From assembly GCF_963664555.1 (NCBI RefSeq), contig NZ_OY761461.1, positions 4,753,769-4,817,768 of the forward strand: DNA of 64,000 nt, read 5' to 3'. Source of the DNA: Labilibaculum sp. (GTDB lineage Bacteria > Bacteroidota > Bacteroidia > Bacteroidales > Marinifilaceae). The stretch's first letter is position 1. Each line of letters begins with the position of its first letter. A model generated the notes under the pieces. That model ran no database searches. It had not been told where the DNA came from and saw nothing but the letters and a program-made list of their open reading frames with translations. Positions 56,414-63,827 of the stretch are shown here, in pieces. Both the position numbers and the translations under genes were made by a program.

Positions 56414-57640
56414 TTAATCCATTAAATTAGAATAATCCTGATATAAAAAGTTATTATACGGGAATCGTGCTGAATGTATTTCCTTTACGGCATTGTAAAC
56501 CACCTCACGAAACTCCTCTACATTTTGCTTATGCATTGCAGAAATAAACAAGCAAGGGGTATCTCCTTTAGCAATCCACATCTGTTTTAATTCCTCTAAG
56601 CTATAATTCTCTCTAGTCTTTGGTAAAAGATCGTCTTCATCCTTTTTCACGTAACTAAAAGCGTCAATTTTATTGAAAACTAAGAATGTTGGCTTTTCAC
56701 GCTTATCAATTTCAAGCATAGTTTCATTCACCACCTTAATTTGATCCTCAAAATTAGGGTGAGAAATATCAACCACATGTAAAATTATATCTGCCTCACG
56801 TACCTCATCCAATGTTGATTTAAATGATTCAACCAGATTATGAGGCAATTTTCGAATGAAACCTACAGTATCGGCTAATAGAAATGGTACATTTTGAATA
56901 ACCACTTTGCGAACAGTGGTATCTAATGTTGCAAAAAGCTTATTCTCAGCAAACACTTCAGATTTGCTAATCATGTTCATCAAAGTTGATTTACCTACAT
57001 TGGTATATCCAACCAGAGCAACACGAACCATTTTTCCACGGTTTTTACGCTGGGTTGCTTTTTGTTTATCAATCTTAACCAAATCTTCTTTAAGCTTGGA
57101 TATTTTATCAAGAATTATTCTTCTGTCGGTCTCAATCTGGCTTTCTCCCGGACCACGCATCCCAATGCCACCACGCTGACGCTCAAGGTGAGTCCACATT
57201 CTTGTTAATCGAGGAAGAAGGTATTGATATTGAGCCAACTCAACCTGGGTTTTTGCGTTAGCCGTTTGAGCACGGCTGGCAAATATGTCCAAAATTAAAT
57301 TAGTTCGGTCTAAAATCTTACACTGCAACGCCCGCTCAATATTTCTAAGCTGTGATGGTGAAAGCTCATCATCGAAAATCACCAATTTAATATCATTATT
57401 CCTTTCCAGATAATCAAAAATCTCCTCAAGCTTTCCTGTCCCAACAAACGTTTTTGGATGAGGATAGTCCATCTTCTGAGTGAAACGCTTAACCGTTTCT
57501 GCTCCAGCAGTTAAAGCAAGAAAATCCAGTTCGTCAAGATACTCCTGAACTAAGCTTTCAGTCATATTTCTTGATTTATCAATAACACCAATCAAAATTG
57601 CTTTTTCTACTTCTCTATCTAATATTAGGTTCTCTTCCAT
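56414..57640 (-). CDS. hflX: GTPase HflX
   Basis: HflX is a ribosome-splitting GTPase of the Obg-HflX family. The 408-residue protein has the HflX N-terminal domain (FDDELSPSQLRN), a Gly-rich linker with GGIGMRGPGESQIETDRR, and a G domain: GYTNVGKST (G1, about 211), DTVGFIRKLP (G3) and NKID (G4). The leader sits in a 1.1-kb stretch ahead of tonB; the genes are separated by a terminator. Confidence 0.97.
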   Translation of the reverse strand: MEENLILDREVEKAILIGVIDKSRNMTESLVQEYLDELDFLALTAGAETVKRFTQKMDYPHPKTFVGTGKLEEIFDYLERNNDIKLVIFDDELSPSQLRNIERALQCKILDRTNLILDIFASRAQTANAKTQVELAQYQYLLPRLTRMWTHLERQRGGIGMRGPGESQIETDRRIILDKISKLKEDLVKIDKQKATQRKNRGKMVRVALVGYTNVGKSTLMNMISKSEVFAENKLFATLDTTVRKVVIQNVPFLLADTVGFIRKLPHNLVESFKSTLDEVREADIILHVVDISHPNFEDQIKVVNETMLEIDKREKPTFLVFNKIDAFSYVKKDEDDLLPKTRENYSLEELKQMWIAKGDTPCLFISAMHKQNVEEFREVVYNAVKEIHSARFPYNNFLYQDYSNLMD

Positions 57641-57806
57641 TTAATCTATTTGCAAAAAAACAAAGGCTTAATTGCCTTTATTTAATAATATTTCCTTTTA
57701 GAGATAGATGTAAGAAGACTACCTCAAAACAAATACCAATAACAAAGTACGTAAATTATGGGGCAAAAATAAACAATATTCGAGAAAGCAACAGTGCTTA
57801 AGTCAT

Positions 57807-57836
57807 AAAAAAAGGCTCTGAAAAATCAGAGCCTTT
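57807..57836 (-). terminator. Intrinsic terminator of tonB
   Basis: An 11-bp stem AAAGGCTCTGA/TCAGAGCCTTT (57811-57821, 57826-57836), loop AAAA, then TTTTTTT on the minus strand. Confidence 0.92.
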
Positions 57837-57863
57837 AGTATCTAAAAAAATTATAGATTTGTT

Positions 57864-58547
57864 TTATTGTAATTGGAAGTTAATAGGTACAGTATAAGAT
57901 ACTTTCACAGCTTTTCCTCGCTGCTTACCAGGCTTCCATTTAGGCATTTCACCAATTACGCGTACAGCTTCCTTATCCAAAGATGGATCTACTCCACGTA
58001 CTACACGAATTTGCTCGACCGCTCCAACTTTGTTCACAACAAAAGTTACAAAAACACGACCAGTAATACCATTTTCCTGTGCTATCACAGGATATTTAAC
58101 CGATTTTGCAATCCATTTCTGTAATTCTAAAGCTCCTCCTGGAAATTCAGGCATATCTTCTACAATTACAAAAACCTGAGCTTCATCTTCTTCTTCTTCT
58201 TCCGCAACAACCTGAATTTCAACTTCAGTATCCATATCAGCGTCAGAATCTTCAATCTCTAGTTCATCCTCAATCTCCTCCTCATTGTCAACAATGTTCA
58301 AAACATCGGCAACTTTGGGAGCTGGTGGTGGTGGTGGTGGTGGCTTAACAGGTTCTTGTCTGGTAACAGGAATCATTTCTTCCTCTGCCTCCATTTCTTG
58401 TTGATCTTGCAGGCCAGTAGCTTCGCTAGAATCTACACTCCATTCAAATGCAAGAAGTACAAAGGCAAGAGTAAGAGCCAGACCAATCTCAAGAAAAAGA
58501 CCTCTCTTATTTTCAAGATCTGCTTTTGGTGACTTCTTAACTTCCAT
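57864..58547 (-). CDS. tonB: TonB-family energy transducer
   Basis: The 227-residue protein has one N-terminal membrane helix (about 18-36), a Pro-rich stretch (about 67-77) and acidic linker (Glu/Asp rich, about 80-120), and the C-terminal TonB fold (about 135-227: FPGGALELQKWIAKSVKYPVIA, then GRVFVTFVVNKVGAVEQI). It passes proton-motive force to outer-membrane receptors. ExbB/ExbD are not adjacent. Several TonB paralogues are usual in Bacteroidetes. Confidence 0.93.
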   Translation of the reverse strand: MEVKKSPKADLENKRGLFLEIGLALTLAFVLLAFEWSVDSSEATGLQDQQEMEAEEEMIPVTRQEPVKPPPPPPPAPKVADVLNIVDNEEEIEDELEIEDSDADMDTEVEIQVVAEEEEEDEAQVFVIVEDMPEFPGGALELQKWIAKSVKYPVIAQENGITGRVFVTFVVNKVGAVEQIRVVRGVDPSLDKEAVRVIGEMPKWKPGKQRGKAVKVSYTVPINFQLQ

Positions 58548-58842
58548 AATCTTCTTTTAATTTTCTTTTAATTTCAGCGCTTAAAACTAAGTAATTCAAT
58601 TTTATAATCAAAATCCTTTTCGATTAGAAAATTAATTCGAGGCATAAAGATATAAAAATTAAAAGCAAACTGATTTTCCTAAGCAATTAATTTGATTCTC
58701 AGCTCGTAAAGGATTGAAAATTCACATTTCAGATAGGAAGTTTGCAGTTATTTAAAATAGGATAAAACCTCTGTGTATAAATGAACTATAAACTTAGTCG
58801 ATTTTTTCTTTATAGACAATCTAAATTATAAATTACACAAAG

Positions 58843-58961
58843 AAGAGTGAAGAATCTATTGAGTTCGTACTCATCCTACCTAATACACACACTATACATT
58901 GCCACCAATCAATTGTCTATTGACAAACAATTGTTCGAACTAAAATAGATTCTTCACTCTT
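58843..58961. repeat. 119-nt imperfect inverted repeat
   Basis: Arms of 18 bp are perfect complements (58843-58860, 58944-58961); a further GTTCG/CGAAC pair (58863-58867, 58936-58940) and an inner CAATTGT/ACAATTG (58910-58916, 58927-58933) continue the fold. It could be a MITE, an RNA or a regulator site. Confidence 0.7.
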
Positions 58962-59022
58962 TTATCCTTACGTATAAAATTAAAAAATGTTTTAATTTCA
59001 CAAAAATCATCCTACTTATATT

Positions 59023-59052
59023 TTGAGATGTATAATTTTCATCTATATTTGC
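59023..59052 (+). promoter_or_regulatory. Promoter of tRNA-Ala
   Basis: TTTG (59023-59026), 18 nt, TATATTTG (59045-59052), about 45 bp before the tRNA. Confidence 0.65.
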
Positions 59053-59097
59053 ACTCCGATAGGGAGTATGAAGTATATCACTTCATCATAAAATCAT

Positions 59098-59171
59098 GGG
59101 GGATTAGCTCAGTTGGCTAGAGCGTTTGACTGGCAGTCAAAAGGTCACCGGTTCGATTCCGGTATTCTCCA
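59098..59171 (+). tRNA. tRNA-Ala(GGC)
   Basis: A 74-nt cloverleaf: anticodon loop CTGGCAG giving GGC, T arm ACCGG/CCGGT around TTCGATT, and the G3:U70 pair that marks alanine tRNAs. Only four G precede ATTAGCTC, so position 1 is T against C72 and that pair is mismatched; CCA is not encoded. It is the likely border of the accessory island. Confidence 0.9.
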
Positions 59172-59186
59172 CTTTGAAAATTAGGC

Positions 59187-59219
59187 GTTTAGGGGCTTCC
59201 ACCCTTGGCGCTTTTTTTT
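59187..59219 (+). terminator. Terminator of tRNA-Ala
   Basis: An imperfect hairpin with GCG/CGC and AGGG/CCCT pairs is followed by nine or more T. Confidence 0.65.
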
Positions 59220-59330
59220 TGAGTACTAACAAAAACACTAACATTTGAAGTCTTAATTTATAGACTATCTATTAAAAAATAGTACTCAGGAAATCTAGCA
59301 TACATGAGAAAATAGCTCATTCCATCTAAA

Positions 59331-59410
59331 AAAAGTTTCAAGTATATCGTAAATTTTGTCGGGTTTTCACGAAAGCTTCAAGTATACCGTGAACTTTCCG
59401 ATGATTTTGG
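59331..59410 (+). repeat. Two imperfect 40-bp direct repeats
   Basis: AAAGTTTCAAGTATATCGT (near 59332) recurs as AAAGCTTCAAGTATACCGT 40 bp later, with further partial matches to about 59410. Confidence 0.6.
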
Positions 59411-59463
59411 ATGATGTTATTCCTTAAATAATTTCTACACTATATAAGTATTTCGATTTTCCG

Positions 59464-59584
59464 TGTAAACCTGTAAACCTAATGCGCTACAATTTGCATA
59501 TCAACACCTTACGGTTTACATTCAAGGTTTACAGGGTTTACACCACTTGCTAACTGTTTGATTTACAATCCTCCTTGGTTTACA
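59464..59584. repeat. Cluster of GGTTTACA octamers (iteron-like)
   Basis: Exact copies: TGTAAACC at 59464-59471 and 59472-59479 (reverse orientation, abutting); GGTTTACA at 59513-59520, 59526-59533, 59535-59542 and 59577-59584; a one-base variant GATTTACA at 59560-59567. Six exact copies in 121 bp far exceed chance. Confidence 0.8.
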
Positions 59585-59738
59585 CTATTTCAAATTATTT
59601 GTATAAAATTCTCATACTCCTCCCTTTATAATTAGTTACAACTTTAAGATACCTGAAACTATTAAGGATTCGTATACACCAAACATATCTAAATAAGAAG
59701 GTGATTTACATCATTTATATAACTCGAAAAAGGGCTCA

Positions 59739-59867
59739 TCACCACAGAAAATACTCATTCTCACGAGGTGTAATTAACTGATATTGTTGACACCAACTCT
59801 CATACACTAAAAATAATACGACCACATAAACTAAATTTAATACGTTTATAGCTAGTTGAATATTCAT
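59739..59867 (-). CDS. 42-residue membrane microprotein
   Basis: A short frame, ATG at 59867, encodes a peptide with one hydrophobic helix (residues about 4-22, VLNLVYVVVLFLV) and a polar tail with Glu, Gln and Trp. It begins 24 bp after the previous microprotein stop and is the third member of the leftward unit starting at 61285. Single-helix peptides of this size include type I toxins and regulators, but no homology is claimed. It could be chance; the spacing and hydrophobic pattern argue for a real gene. Confidence 0.45.
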   Translation of the reverse strand: MNIQLAINVLNLVYVVVLFLVYESWCQQYQLITPRENEYFLW

Positions 59868-59891
59868 ATTTAAAATAGTTCCTAAAATATA

Positions 59892-59987
59892 TTAACACAC
59901 TTCTATACCAACAGAATCTCCCCATGATAACTCATCATGAACATTAGAGTCATTTATACCTTCAAGTAATTCATCTAGACTGTACAT
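59892..59987 (-). CDS. 31-residue acidic microprotein
   Basis: The frame from ATG 59987 encodes a polar, acidic peptide (MYSLDELLEGIND at the start; WGDSVGIEVC at the end) with an A-rich sequence before the start. It lies 35 bp after the zinc-ribbon gene stop on the same strand and 24 bp before the next microprotein. No recognised family. Confidence 0.4.
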   Translation of the reverse strand: MYSLDELLEGINDSNVHDELSWGDSVGIEVC

Positions 59988-60022
59988 AGCTTTTTTCTTT
60001 TATTAAAATCACTCCCAAATAT

Positions 60023-61285
60023 CTATTCAAATGGAGGTAAATCATCAAATCCTTCAACAATATTCTTTATACTCCTAAATTCTTTGTCCTCTTCTTGTTT
60101 ATCAGTCTTAGGAATCTCTCTATTATCATTTTTAAATTGAAAAGTAGCAGGACACTCATAAAATCCAGCTTGATCAATTTGCAAAAAGAGATTAAAGAAA
60201 ACTTCACTTATTGTAGAACGTGTTGTATTTCTGTTTCTGCTATATTTTCTAACATTCCAACCATTACTTATTGCACTTTCCGATTGCTTAAGAGTAGAGA
60301 CTACACTTTTATGCAAGGTCTCTCTTCCGCTCCAATGATTTTTCGTTTGATTGTAGGTCCCTGTTTTTAGGCAACTAAAAAACATACAATAAAACTGGCT
60401 GACCGAGAAATTTTTCAGTATTTCTCTAATATGTTCTAAATGCTTATCGGTATACCAATAATTTATGCCAATATCTTCTACCATACAAATCACATATTCC
60501 AAACATTCGTGCGATGCTATTTTTTTCCAAACCTCCCTTAGCTGTTCTTCTGATATCTTTCCACATTGAGGATAATATAGACTTTTCCATATTTCTGTCT
60601 CATCCAACCTATCATCAGCGACATTCAAAGTATAATGGCAGATAAACAAATCGATATTATCTAAGTCCGATTCTGATTCAATCGTTTCGTTATAATATTC
60701 AGGTATGGAAACCATGGATATAAGAGAAGCAGTAATTAAAAAATTTATAATTTCTTGATCGAAATACTTATTCGGTGACAACTTAAAAGAACTATTATGG
60801 AAACTGATATCCGAAAAAGAACTCTCCGTATCGGCTGCTCTAACAAAAGCAGAAAGGTAAATCAACTCCTCATTATTAATATCAGCCAAAAATCTTTTAG
60901 CCTTTGGTGGACCAAACCGACTCTTTAGTAAGCCAAAAACTTTTTGAGTCCTTTTTTCCTGTTCTAAGCGTTCTGCCTCTTTACAATTATCACATTTGCA
61001 AGTCCATGAGTTTTTGTGCCCACACTCAGGACAAAAGGGATCTCTGGAATAAGAACTTGGTTTCGACCTATGTACCCAAAGTGGTTTAGTGCAGTAAACA
61101 CAATTCACACTTGTAATTTTTGGAGGTAATAGTTTTAGCAAACCCGAATTGTAGGTGTCTATTTCAAACTCTTTTATTAAACTCTTATTGCTTTCTCCAG
61201 CTTCGTATCTGCAACAAAGTTCATTGATTTGTTCTTGAGAAAGGTGAGATAATTTCTCGTGGATTGTTAAGGATATTGATTTCAT
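60023..61285 (-). CDS. Zinc-ribbon/HTH protein of unknown family
   Basis: The 420-residue protein opens with a helix-turn-helix-like segment (about 16-45: LSQEQINELCCRYEAGESNK) and then a Cys-rich region (CVYC 62-65, CPEC 85-88, CKCDNC 96-101) that fits two or more zinc ribbons. The remaining 300 residues are helical and rich in Trp, Tyr and Cys, with no motif I recognise. The start has a minus-strand promoter (TATCTTTG, 61360-61353). The context (island, hsdM next door, microproteins downstream) suggests defence or regulation, but this is inference. Confidence 0.6.
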   Translation of the reverse strand: MKSISLTIHEKLSHLSQEQINELCCRYEAGESNKSLIKEFEIDTYNSGLLKLLPPKITSVNCVYCTKPLWVHRSKPSSYSRDPFCPECGHKNSWTCKCDNCKEAERLEQEKRTQKVFGLLKSRFGPPKAKRFLADINNEELIYLSAFVRAADTESSFSDISFHNSSFKLSPNKYFDQEIINFLITASLISMVSIPEYYNETIESESDLDNIDLFICHYTLNVADDRLDETEIWKSLYYPQCGKISEEQLREVWKKIASHECLEYVICMVEDIGINYWYTDKHLEHIREILKNFSVSQFYCMFFSCLKTGTYNQTKNHWSGRETLHKSVVSTLKQSESAISNGWNVRKYSRNRNTTRSTISEVFFNLFLQIDQAGFYECPATFQFKNDNREIPKTDKQEEDKEFRSIKNIVEGFDDLPPFE

Positions 61286-61352
61286 ATAATTTTGGGTTAG
61301 AAGTCACTTCCATCCCAAAATAAAAAGAGGCATGTCCCCTATTCCATTATGC

Positions 61353-61381
61353 CAAAGATAGGTACGACCAAGCACCCCAAA
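61353..61381 (-). promoter_or_regulatory. Promoter of the zinc-ribbon gene unit
   Basis: On the minus strand: TTTG (61381-61378), 17 nt, TATCTTTG (61360-61353), about 68 bp before the ATG at 61285. The spacer is a little short. Confidence 0.5.
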
Positions 61382-61566
61382 CCAGCACAACGAAACAAGG
61401 GAACACACCATATCCTGGTGCGTTCACTCGTCCATCTCTCTGGTTTTTTAAAATTGGTCGTTTTATCTTTAGAGAAACTTCAGTAACGCAATATTTTCTA
61501 TATGTAAAGGTATCTAAATACCTTTATTCAACAAGGTGGAGCTTCTTATATTTATTGTTTCTACGA

Positions 61567-61638
61567 TACCAGCTGTGCCAGCAACACCATATTTGCCAGC
61601 ACAGCCATACTTACTGGCTATCCCATACGCACCAGCTT
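61567..61638. repeat. Degenerate 9-bp-periodic array
   Basis: CCAGC/CCATA-type units recur about every 9 bp. The forward strand could encode xPA/xPY triplets; the reverse strand could encode a Gly-X-X series (YGIASKYGCAGKYGVAG). No start codon is available for either, so no gene is called. Confidence 0.5.
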
Positions 61639-61847
61639 TCTCATCTTAATTTCAGGAAACTCATTTTTATTTTTTCTTTGGAATAAAAAAGTCTGCGATC
61701 GGCTAAAACACATCATAAGCAACTGATTGAAAGCTTTATAAATAACAATTAAGGAATCTGCAAACGAGTCGGCAATCGTTTTTACAATTACAGCTAAAAA
61801 AAAACCAACAACATTAAAGTTGATTGGGGTGATTCTTATTCAGAAAG

Positions 61848-61949
61848 TTACTTAGTACTTGTTTTTGGAGGATTATTCCCTCTTCCATCACCTGAAAGTT
61901 TTCCTGTCGTGCTTGGGCCATTATTTAGTCTTGGCTTTGAACTTGAAAT
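61848..61949 (-). pseudogene. Possible gene remnant, C-terminal tail only
   Basis: A 33-codon open stretch without a start ends in a basic, Gly/Pro/Asn-rich tail (GPSTTGKLSGDGRGNNPPK). Such tails are familiar to me from proteins on Bacteroidetes mobile elements. An upstream stop cuts it off. Confidence 0.25.
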
Positions 61950-62051
61950 TTACTTTATTAAAAATCCCTTTTTCTTTCTTATTTTTTAGCGAAACCTAAA
62001 GTAAACAAGAAGCAATTTAATATCATAATTTCCATCGAAAATGCTTTACTC

Positions 62052-62111
62052 ACCATATCGTATGGTGCATATGGCAATGCCATACTCACAACAACTTATG
62101 ACAGTGCCATA
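62052..62111. promoter_or_regulatory. Three palindromic operator-like sites upstream of hsdM
   Basis: ACCATATCGTATGGT (62052-62066), TATGGCAATGCCATA (62070-62084) and TATGACAGTGCCATA (62097-62111). The second and third share 13 of 15 bases and are 27 bp apart. Confidence 0.55.
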
Positions 62112-62163
62112 AATCACTCAAAACATTGAAACACAAAACAATTCATATTTATATTCTAAAATC

Positions 62164-62259
62164 ATGTTGTATTATTTTTCAGTTGGAGCAAACTTGGCAG
62201 GTTTGGCAGAGCCTTTTTTGTTTCAATTTACTTACCTTGCAAAGTCCAAATTAAAATAA
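62164..62259 (+). CDS. Possible 31-residue ORF before hsdM
   Basis: ATG at 62164 opens a frame with a hydrophobic middle (ANLAGLAEPFLFQFTY) and a basic end, stopping 17 bp before hsdM. It could be a leader peptide or chance. Confidence 0.25.
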   Translation: MLYYFSVGANLAGLAEPFLFQFTYLAKSKLK

Positions 62260-62276
62260 ACAATAAGATATTATAG

Positions 62277-63827
62277 ATGGCCAAAAAGAACGGAAATGGA
62301 AAGAGTATGGAAGAAACCCTATGGGATTCGGCCAATAAATTGAGGGGAACGGTAGAGTCGTCGGAATACAAACATGTTGTGTTGAGTTTGATATTCCTGA
62401 AGTTTGCCAGTGATAAGTTTGAAGAGCGAAGAAAAGAATTGATTGCTGACGGACAGGAAAAGTTTCTGGAAATGGTAGAATTCTACACCATGAAAAATGT
62501 CTTCTTTTTACCGGAACAAGCTCGTTGGTCGTATGTAATCAATCATGCCAAGCAAGATGATATTGCCATTATAATAGACACAGCCTTATCTACTATTGAA
62601 AAGAACAATGCCACATTGAAAGGTGCTTTGCCTGACAACTATTTCTCACGTTTGGGATTGGATGGCAGTAAGCTTTCTACCCTTTTGGATACCATAAACA
62701 ACATAGATACCATAGCCGATAAAGAAGAAGATGTAGTTGGCCGTGTGTATGAATATTTTTTGGGGAAATTTGCAGCCGCCGAAGGAAAAGGCGGAGGAGA
62801 ATTCTACACGCCTAAATGTATTGTAAATCTGTTGGCAGAAATGTTGGAGCCTTACAAAGGAAAAATCTACGATCCTTGTTGCGGTTCGGGAGGGATGTTT
62901 GTGCAATCCATCAAATTTGTAGAGAGCCACAACGGGAACACTAAGGACATTTCTATTTACGGACAAGAATATACTGCAACCACCTACAAGTTGGCAAAAA
63001 TGAATTTGGCCATTCGTGGTATTTCCGGCAACTTAGGTGATGTACCTGCCGATACCTTTTTTAAGGATCAGCACCCCGATTTAAAGGCTGATTTTATTAT
63101 GGCAAACCCTCCTTTTAACCAAAGCGACTGGAGAGCAGCAAGCGAATTGACGGCTGATCCTCGTTGGAATGGATACGAGACTCCTCCAACTGGTAACGCC
63201 AACTACGCATGGATTATGCACATGCTTTCGAAACTATCGGAAAACGGAACAGCAGGTTTTGTTTTGGCCAATGGCTCTATGAGTTCGAACACCAGTGGTG
63301 AAGGTGAAATTCGAAAGAAATTTGTAGAAAACGATTTGGTAGATTGCATGATTTCCCTACCTGGCCAGTTGTTTTACACCACACAAATACCGGTTTGCCT
63401 TTGGTTCTTAACTAAAAACAAAAAAGAAGATAAAGAGCATGGCTACCGAAACCGGAAAGGCGAAACCCTTTTTATTGATGCCCGAAACATGGGGACAATG
63501 ATTGACCGTACCCATAAAGAGTTGACAGTTGAAGATTTAGCTGAAATTACCCGAACCTACCATGCTTGGAGAGGTGAAGAAAAAGATGGCAAATACGAAG
63601 ACAAAGCCGGATACTGCAAAGCTGCCAACAAAGAAGAAATTGCCAAACACGATTACGTGCTAACACCTGGTCGTTATGTAGGAGCCGCCGAAATTGAAGA
63701 CGATGGTATACCTTTCGAAACCAAAATGACAGAACTAACCACAACTCTTTACCAACAAATGATGGAATCAGAAAAATTGGATGCTATGATTCGTAAAAAC
63801 ATGGAGGTTATAGGGTATGGAGAGTAA
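62277..63827 (+). CDS. hsdM: Type I restriction-modification methyltransferase subunit
   Basis: The 516-residue HsdM methylates adenine at N6 in the host's recognition sites. It has the N-terminal HsdM helical domain (SMEETLWDSANKLRGTVESS), SAM motif DPCCGSGGMF (about 199-208) and catalytic NPPF (about 277-280). Length and motif order are normal. hsdS follows with an 11-bp overlap; hsdR should lie beyond the window. Confidence 0.97.
   Translation: MAKKNGNGKSMEETLWDSANKLRGTVESSEYKHVVLSLIFLKFASDKFEERRKELIADGQEKFLEMVEFYTMKNVFFLPEQARWSYVINHAKQDDIAIIIDTALSTIEKNNATLKGALPDNYFSRLGLDGSKLSTLLDTINNIDTIADKEEDVVGRVYEYFLGKFAAAEGKGGGEFYTPKCIVNLLAEMLEPYKGKIYDPCCGSGGMFVQSIKFVESHNGNTKDISIYGQEYTATTYKLAKMNLAIRGISGNLGDVPADTFFKDQHPDLKADFIMANPPFNQSDWRAASELTADPRWNGYETPPTGNANYAWIMHMLSKLSENGTAGFVLANGSMSSNTSGEGEIRKKFVENDLVDCMISLPGQLFYTTQIPVCLWFLTKNKKEDKEHGYRNRKGETLFIDARNMGTMIDRTHKELTVEDLAEITRTYHAWRGEEKDGKYEDKAGYCKAANKEEIAKHDYVLTPGRYVGAAEIEDDGIPFETKMTELTTTLYQQMMESEKLDAMIRKNMEVIGYGE

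Larger units (their letters stand above)
58548..59097. other. Spacer before tRNA-Ala with a long stem-loop
   Basis: The 550-bp spacer has a structured inverted repeat (58843-58961), the tRNA promoter (59023-59052) and two small leader hairpins (ACTCC/GGAGT at 59054-59068; ATGAAGT/ACTTCAT at 59069-59087). No ORF is apparent. Confidence 0.6.
59172..59738. other. Gene-poor stretch after tRNA-Ala
   Basis: It holds the tRNA terminator (59187-59219), two imperfect 40-bp direct repeats (59331-59410) and the GGTTTACA cluster (59464-59584). No coding frame of note. Confidence 0.6.
61286..62276. other. Divergent spacer between the zinc-ribbon gene and hsdM
   Basis: The 991-bp spacer holds the minus-strand promoter (61353-61381), three CACCATAT sites (61406, 61585, 62051), a 9-bp-periodic array (61567-61638), a possible gene remnant (61848-61949), operator-like palindromes (62052-62111) and a 31-codon frame (62164-62259) just before hsdM. 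Confidence 0.55.

Noticed and set aside
61304..61411. 35-codon minus-strand ORF upstream of the zinc-ribbon gene
   Set aside because: It spans the likely promoter of that gene (61353-61381) and shows no coding pattern.
62041..62112. 23-codon ORF over the operator-like palindromes
   Set aside because: Its codons are set by the palindromes (CCATA, TATGG); it is more likely binding-site DNA.
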